DNA from: JADJNW01 sp964517175
Lineage (GTDB): Bacteria > Bacteroidota > Bacteroidia > Chitinophagales > Saprospiraceae
DNA: 18,182 nucleotides
Direction: 5' to 3'
Assembly: GCA_964517175.1 (NCBI GenBank)
Contig: CAZFBU010000088.1
Coordinates: 1-18,182 of the forward strand
Under the pieces are notes generated by a model. It worked only from the letters and a program-made list of their open reading frames with translations. It did not search any database and was not told the origin of the DNA. Below, piece after piece: positions 16,193-18,182 of the stretch. The position numbers and the translations under genes are program-made. Numbering within the stretch: the first letter of the stretch is position 1; the number at the start of each line of letters is the position of its first letter.

Positions 16193-17935
16193 ATGAATCG
16201 TTTTAAAAATATAATTGCTCTGTTTATCATCGGAATCGCCTTCACTGCTTGCAATGACGATTTTCTGGAGCGTTACCCGTTGGATGCTTTGTCTCCGCAA
16301 ACTTTTTTCCAATCCGAAGCCGAGTTGGAAACCTACGTAAACAGTTTTTATTCTTACTTGCCGGGAGACGTTTGGAATGGCGATTTTACCAGCGATAACA
16401 TCGAAAAAAAAGCAGTTGACATCATCATTGCCGGTCAGCACAACGTGGAAACGGATGCTGCATCTGCCGGCTGGACGTGGGGCTTTCTGCGCAACGTAAA
16501 TTTCTTTTTGGAAAATGTGAATAATAACGAAGAAGTGCCGCTGGAAGTGAGAAATCACTACGCCGGCATCGCTCGCTTTTTCCGTGCCTGGTTCTATTTC
16601 GACAAGGTAAAGCGCTTTGGTAATGTGCCCTGGTACGATCGCCCGCTGAGCACCGACGACGAAGATTTGTTCAAAGGCCAAGATCCTCGCGACTTCGTGA
16701 TGGATAACGTTTTAAATGATCTGAATTTTGCCGTTGAAAATGTTCGTACCGATGTTCCAACCAACACCATCAGCCGATGGACGGCCCTGGCGCTGAAGGC
16801 GCGCGTGGGTTTGCACGAAGGTACGTTCAGAAAATACCACAGCCTCGGCAATGAGCAAAAGTTCCTCGATGCTGCCGTGGATGCCGCCAAAACGCTGATC
16901 GAAAGCGAAGCCTACACGCTCTACACTACGGGCAACCCGAATGACGATTACCGCGACTTATTTGCCGCCGAAGATGCCATCACCGCCGAAGTAATACTAG
17001 CTCGTGTGTATGGTGCGGCATTCAATCAATTTCACACCGGCAACGGTCAGTTTCTGTCTTCTACGCTTTCCACACCGGGTTTCACAAAAAACCTGATTGA
17101 CAGCTACTTACTAGCCGATGGTACGCCCTTTACTGCTCAGCCGGGCGCTGATACGATGACGTATTTTTCTGAAATGCAAAATCGCGACCCACGCCTGGCG
17201 CAGTCCATTCGTTCGTTGGGTTACACGCGCATTGGTGACACGGAAGTGTTGCTCCCGGATTTCAATAATGCGCGTACCGGCTATCAGGGCATCAAATTCG
17301 TGATGAGCGGAGCTTTTGACGGCTTCAACGCCAATACGAATGATTTGCCAATTTTCCGTTTTGCAGAAACTTTGCTCATTTATGCCGAAGCGCTGGCAGA
17401 ACTGGGACAACTGACGCAGTCTGATTTGGATATTTCCATCAATCGCTTGCGCGACCGCGTGGGCATGCCGCCAATGCAGTTGGGAAGCTTAACCGTTGAT
17501 CCATTCTTAGCAGGGCAGTATCCGAATGTTTCGGGTGCGCAGCAGGCAGCTATCCTGGAAATTCGCCGCGAACGCCGGGTAGAATTGGCAATGGAAGGTT
17601 TTCGCTACGATGATGTAATGCGCTGGAAAGCCGGTCAGTTGTTTGCTGAAACTTTCCGGGGCATGTACTTCCCGAGCAAAGGTTTTCACGACCTTGATCG
17701 CGATGGCACGGTTGACCTGGCATTGTTGGATGAAATTCCGGCTGAAAAATTACCAAATGTACAGTATTGGCAACTGGGCGTTGATTTCGTCTTGTCGGAA
17801 GGTGACAGGGGTAATTTGATCGTCCATCCAACGCTCAATAAAGTGTTTGACGAAAGTAAGCACTACTTTTTCCCGCTGCCGCGCACGGAGTTGTTGTTGA
17901 ACAATAATTTGACACAAAATCCTGGCTGGAATTAA
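16193..17935 (+). CDS. SusD/RagB-family glycan-binding outer-membrane lipoprotein
   Basis: A 580-residue surface lipoprotein that captures glycans and closes over the SusC channel. The signal peptide ends in a lipobox (GIAFTAC, Cys19), followed by NDDFLERYPLDALSPQTFFQSEAELETYVNSFY, the usual SusD N-terminus. TPR-like helical segments include YAGIARFFRAWFYFDKVKRFGNVPWYD, ALALKARVGLHEGTFRKYH and FRFAETLLIYAEALAELG. IRRERRVELAMEGFRYDDVMRW is the family's C-terminal signature, and the protein ends with FFPLPRTELLLNNNLTQNPGW. An insertion with DLDRDGTVDLALLDE near residue 500 looks like a Ca-binding DxDxDG loop and occurs in part of the family. The start at 16193 is the only one giving the lipoprotein signal. 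It is 24 bases after SusC, so it is in the same operon. The family call is firm; the bound glycan is unknown. Confidence 0.96.
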   Translation: MNRFKNIIALFIIGIAFTACNDDFLERYPLDALSPQTFFQSEAELETYVNSFYSYLPGDVWNGDFTSDNIEKKAVDIIIAGQHNVETDAASAGWTWGFLRNVNFFLENVNNNEEVPLEVRNHYAGIARFFRAWFYFDKVKRFGNVPWYDRPLSTDDEDLFKGQDPRDFVMDNVLNDLNFAVENVRTDVPTNTISRWTALALKARVGLHEGTFRKYHSLGNEQKFLDAAVDAAKTLIESEAYTLYTTGNPNDDYRDLFAAEDAITAEVILARVYGAAFNQFHTGNGQFLSSTLSTPGFTKNLIDSYLLADGTPFTAQPGADTMTYFSEMQNRDPRLAQSIRSLGYTRIGDTEVLLPDFNNARTGYQGIKFVMSGAFDGFNANTNDLPIFRFAETLLIYAEALAELGQLTQSDLDISINRLRDRVGMPPMQLGSLTVDPFLAGQYPNVSGAQQAAILEIRRERRVELAMEGFRYDDVMRWKAGQLFAETFRGMYFPSKGFHDLDRDGTVDLALLDEIPAEKLPNVQYWQLGVDFVLSEGDRGNLIVHPTLNKVFDESKHYFFPLPRTELLLNNNLTQNPGWN

Positions 17936-18022
17936 AAACCCTAGGTGCGTCATATTTTAAGAGGAGATTTCGTAAATTTCAACGGTAGCATTAATTTAAT
18001 TTTACATAAATTTTTATTAAAT

Positions 18023-18182
18023 ATGAACAGAAGAAAAATCTTAAAGAATGGCTTATTTGGAATGTTTAGCCTTCCAATAATTATATCTAATCCGTTGAGA
18101 AATATGAACGACATTAAATTAGACGCGCTTTTGATGCAGCGTTACCCAGGTATTAGAAGCAACATCAAATCAAGCATTTGGG
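18023..18182 (+). CDS. start of an exported protein with a Tat-like signal, partial
   Basis: A + strand frame open from the ATG at 18023 to the window end (53 codons). It begins MNRRKILKNGLFGMFSLPII, with an RRKILK motif like a twin-arginine signal followed by a hydrophobic stretch, then ISNPLRNMNDIKLDALLMQRYPGIRSNIKSSIWG. It lies 87 bases after SusD with an AT-rich spacer and no obvious terminator, so it may be co-transcribed. Tat-exported TIM-barrel sugar isomerases/epimerases of this phylum often begin in a similar way, but too little is present to assign a function. Confidence 0.7.
   Translation, partial: MNRRKILKNGLFGMFSLPIIISNPLRNMNDIKLDALLMQRYPGIRSNIKSSIW

Overview
The window is a carbohydrate-utilisation region from a member of the Bacteroidota, most likely Saprospiraceae or a close relative. 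The evidence is SusC/SusD-type genes, C-terminal type IX secretion (T9SS) sorting domains, a near absence of Shine-Dalgarno sites, and roughly even base composition with AT-rich spacers. All intact genes are on the + strand. The placement below phylum is inference. The assembly looks like short-read scaffolding: two runs of exactly 100 N each interrupt a gene, and each is flanked by the same 55 bases on both sides.

Layout. (1) 1-468: the C-terminal end of a SusD-like lipoprotein from a neighbouring locus. (2) 469-706: a spacer with hairpins and a 137-base imperfect palindrome. (3) 707-3826 and 3864-8137: two large T9SS-secreted proteins. The first joins an unrecognised enzyme-like domain to two PKD/Ig-like domains and one LamG domain. 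The second has five LamG domains, two FN3 domains and no evident catalytic domain. A terminator follows at 8160-8197. (4) 8301-12468: a compact operon of a cytoplasmic GH130-family enzyme, an MFS transporter, and a lipoprotein paralogous to the enzyme-like domain of the first protein. A terminator follows. (5) 12469-12872: a spacer with a possible minus-strand gene remnant and an AT-rich leader. (6) 12873-17935: a SusC/SusD pair. (7) 18023-18182: the start of another exported protein.

Working model (inference). The secreted and lipoprotein copies of the unrecognised domain cleave a glycan at or near the cell surface, the LamG array holds the glycan or the cell to it, SusC/SusD takes oligosaccharides across the outer membrane, the MFS protein carries small products across the inner membrane, and the GH130 enzyme releases a mannose-type unit in the cytoplasm. 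The known members of GH130 act on beta-mannosides, so a mannose-containing glycan is the best guess.

The two most interesting features are the paired, uncharacterised enzyme-like family next to GH130, and the LamG array, whose repeats are a mosaic of an alternating A-B-A-B pattern and a pairwise AA-BB pattern. Both N gaps appear spurious: removing the Ns and one 55-base copy (155 bases) restores a single frame in each gene.
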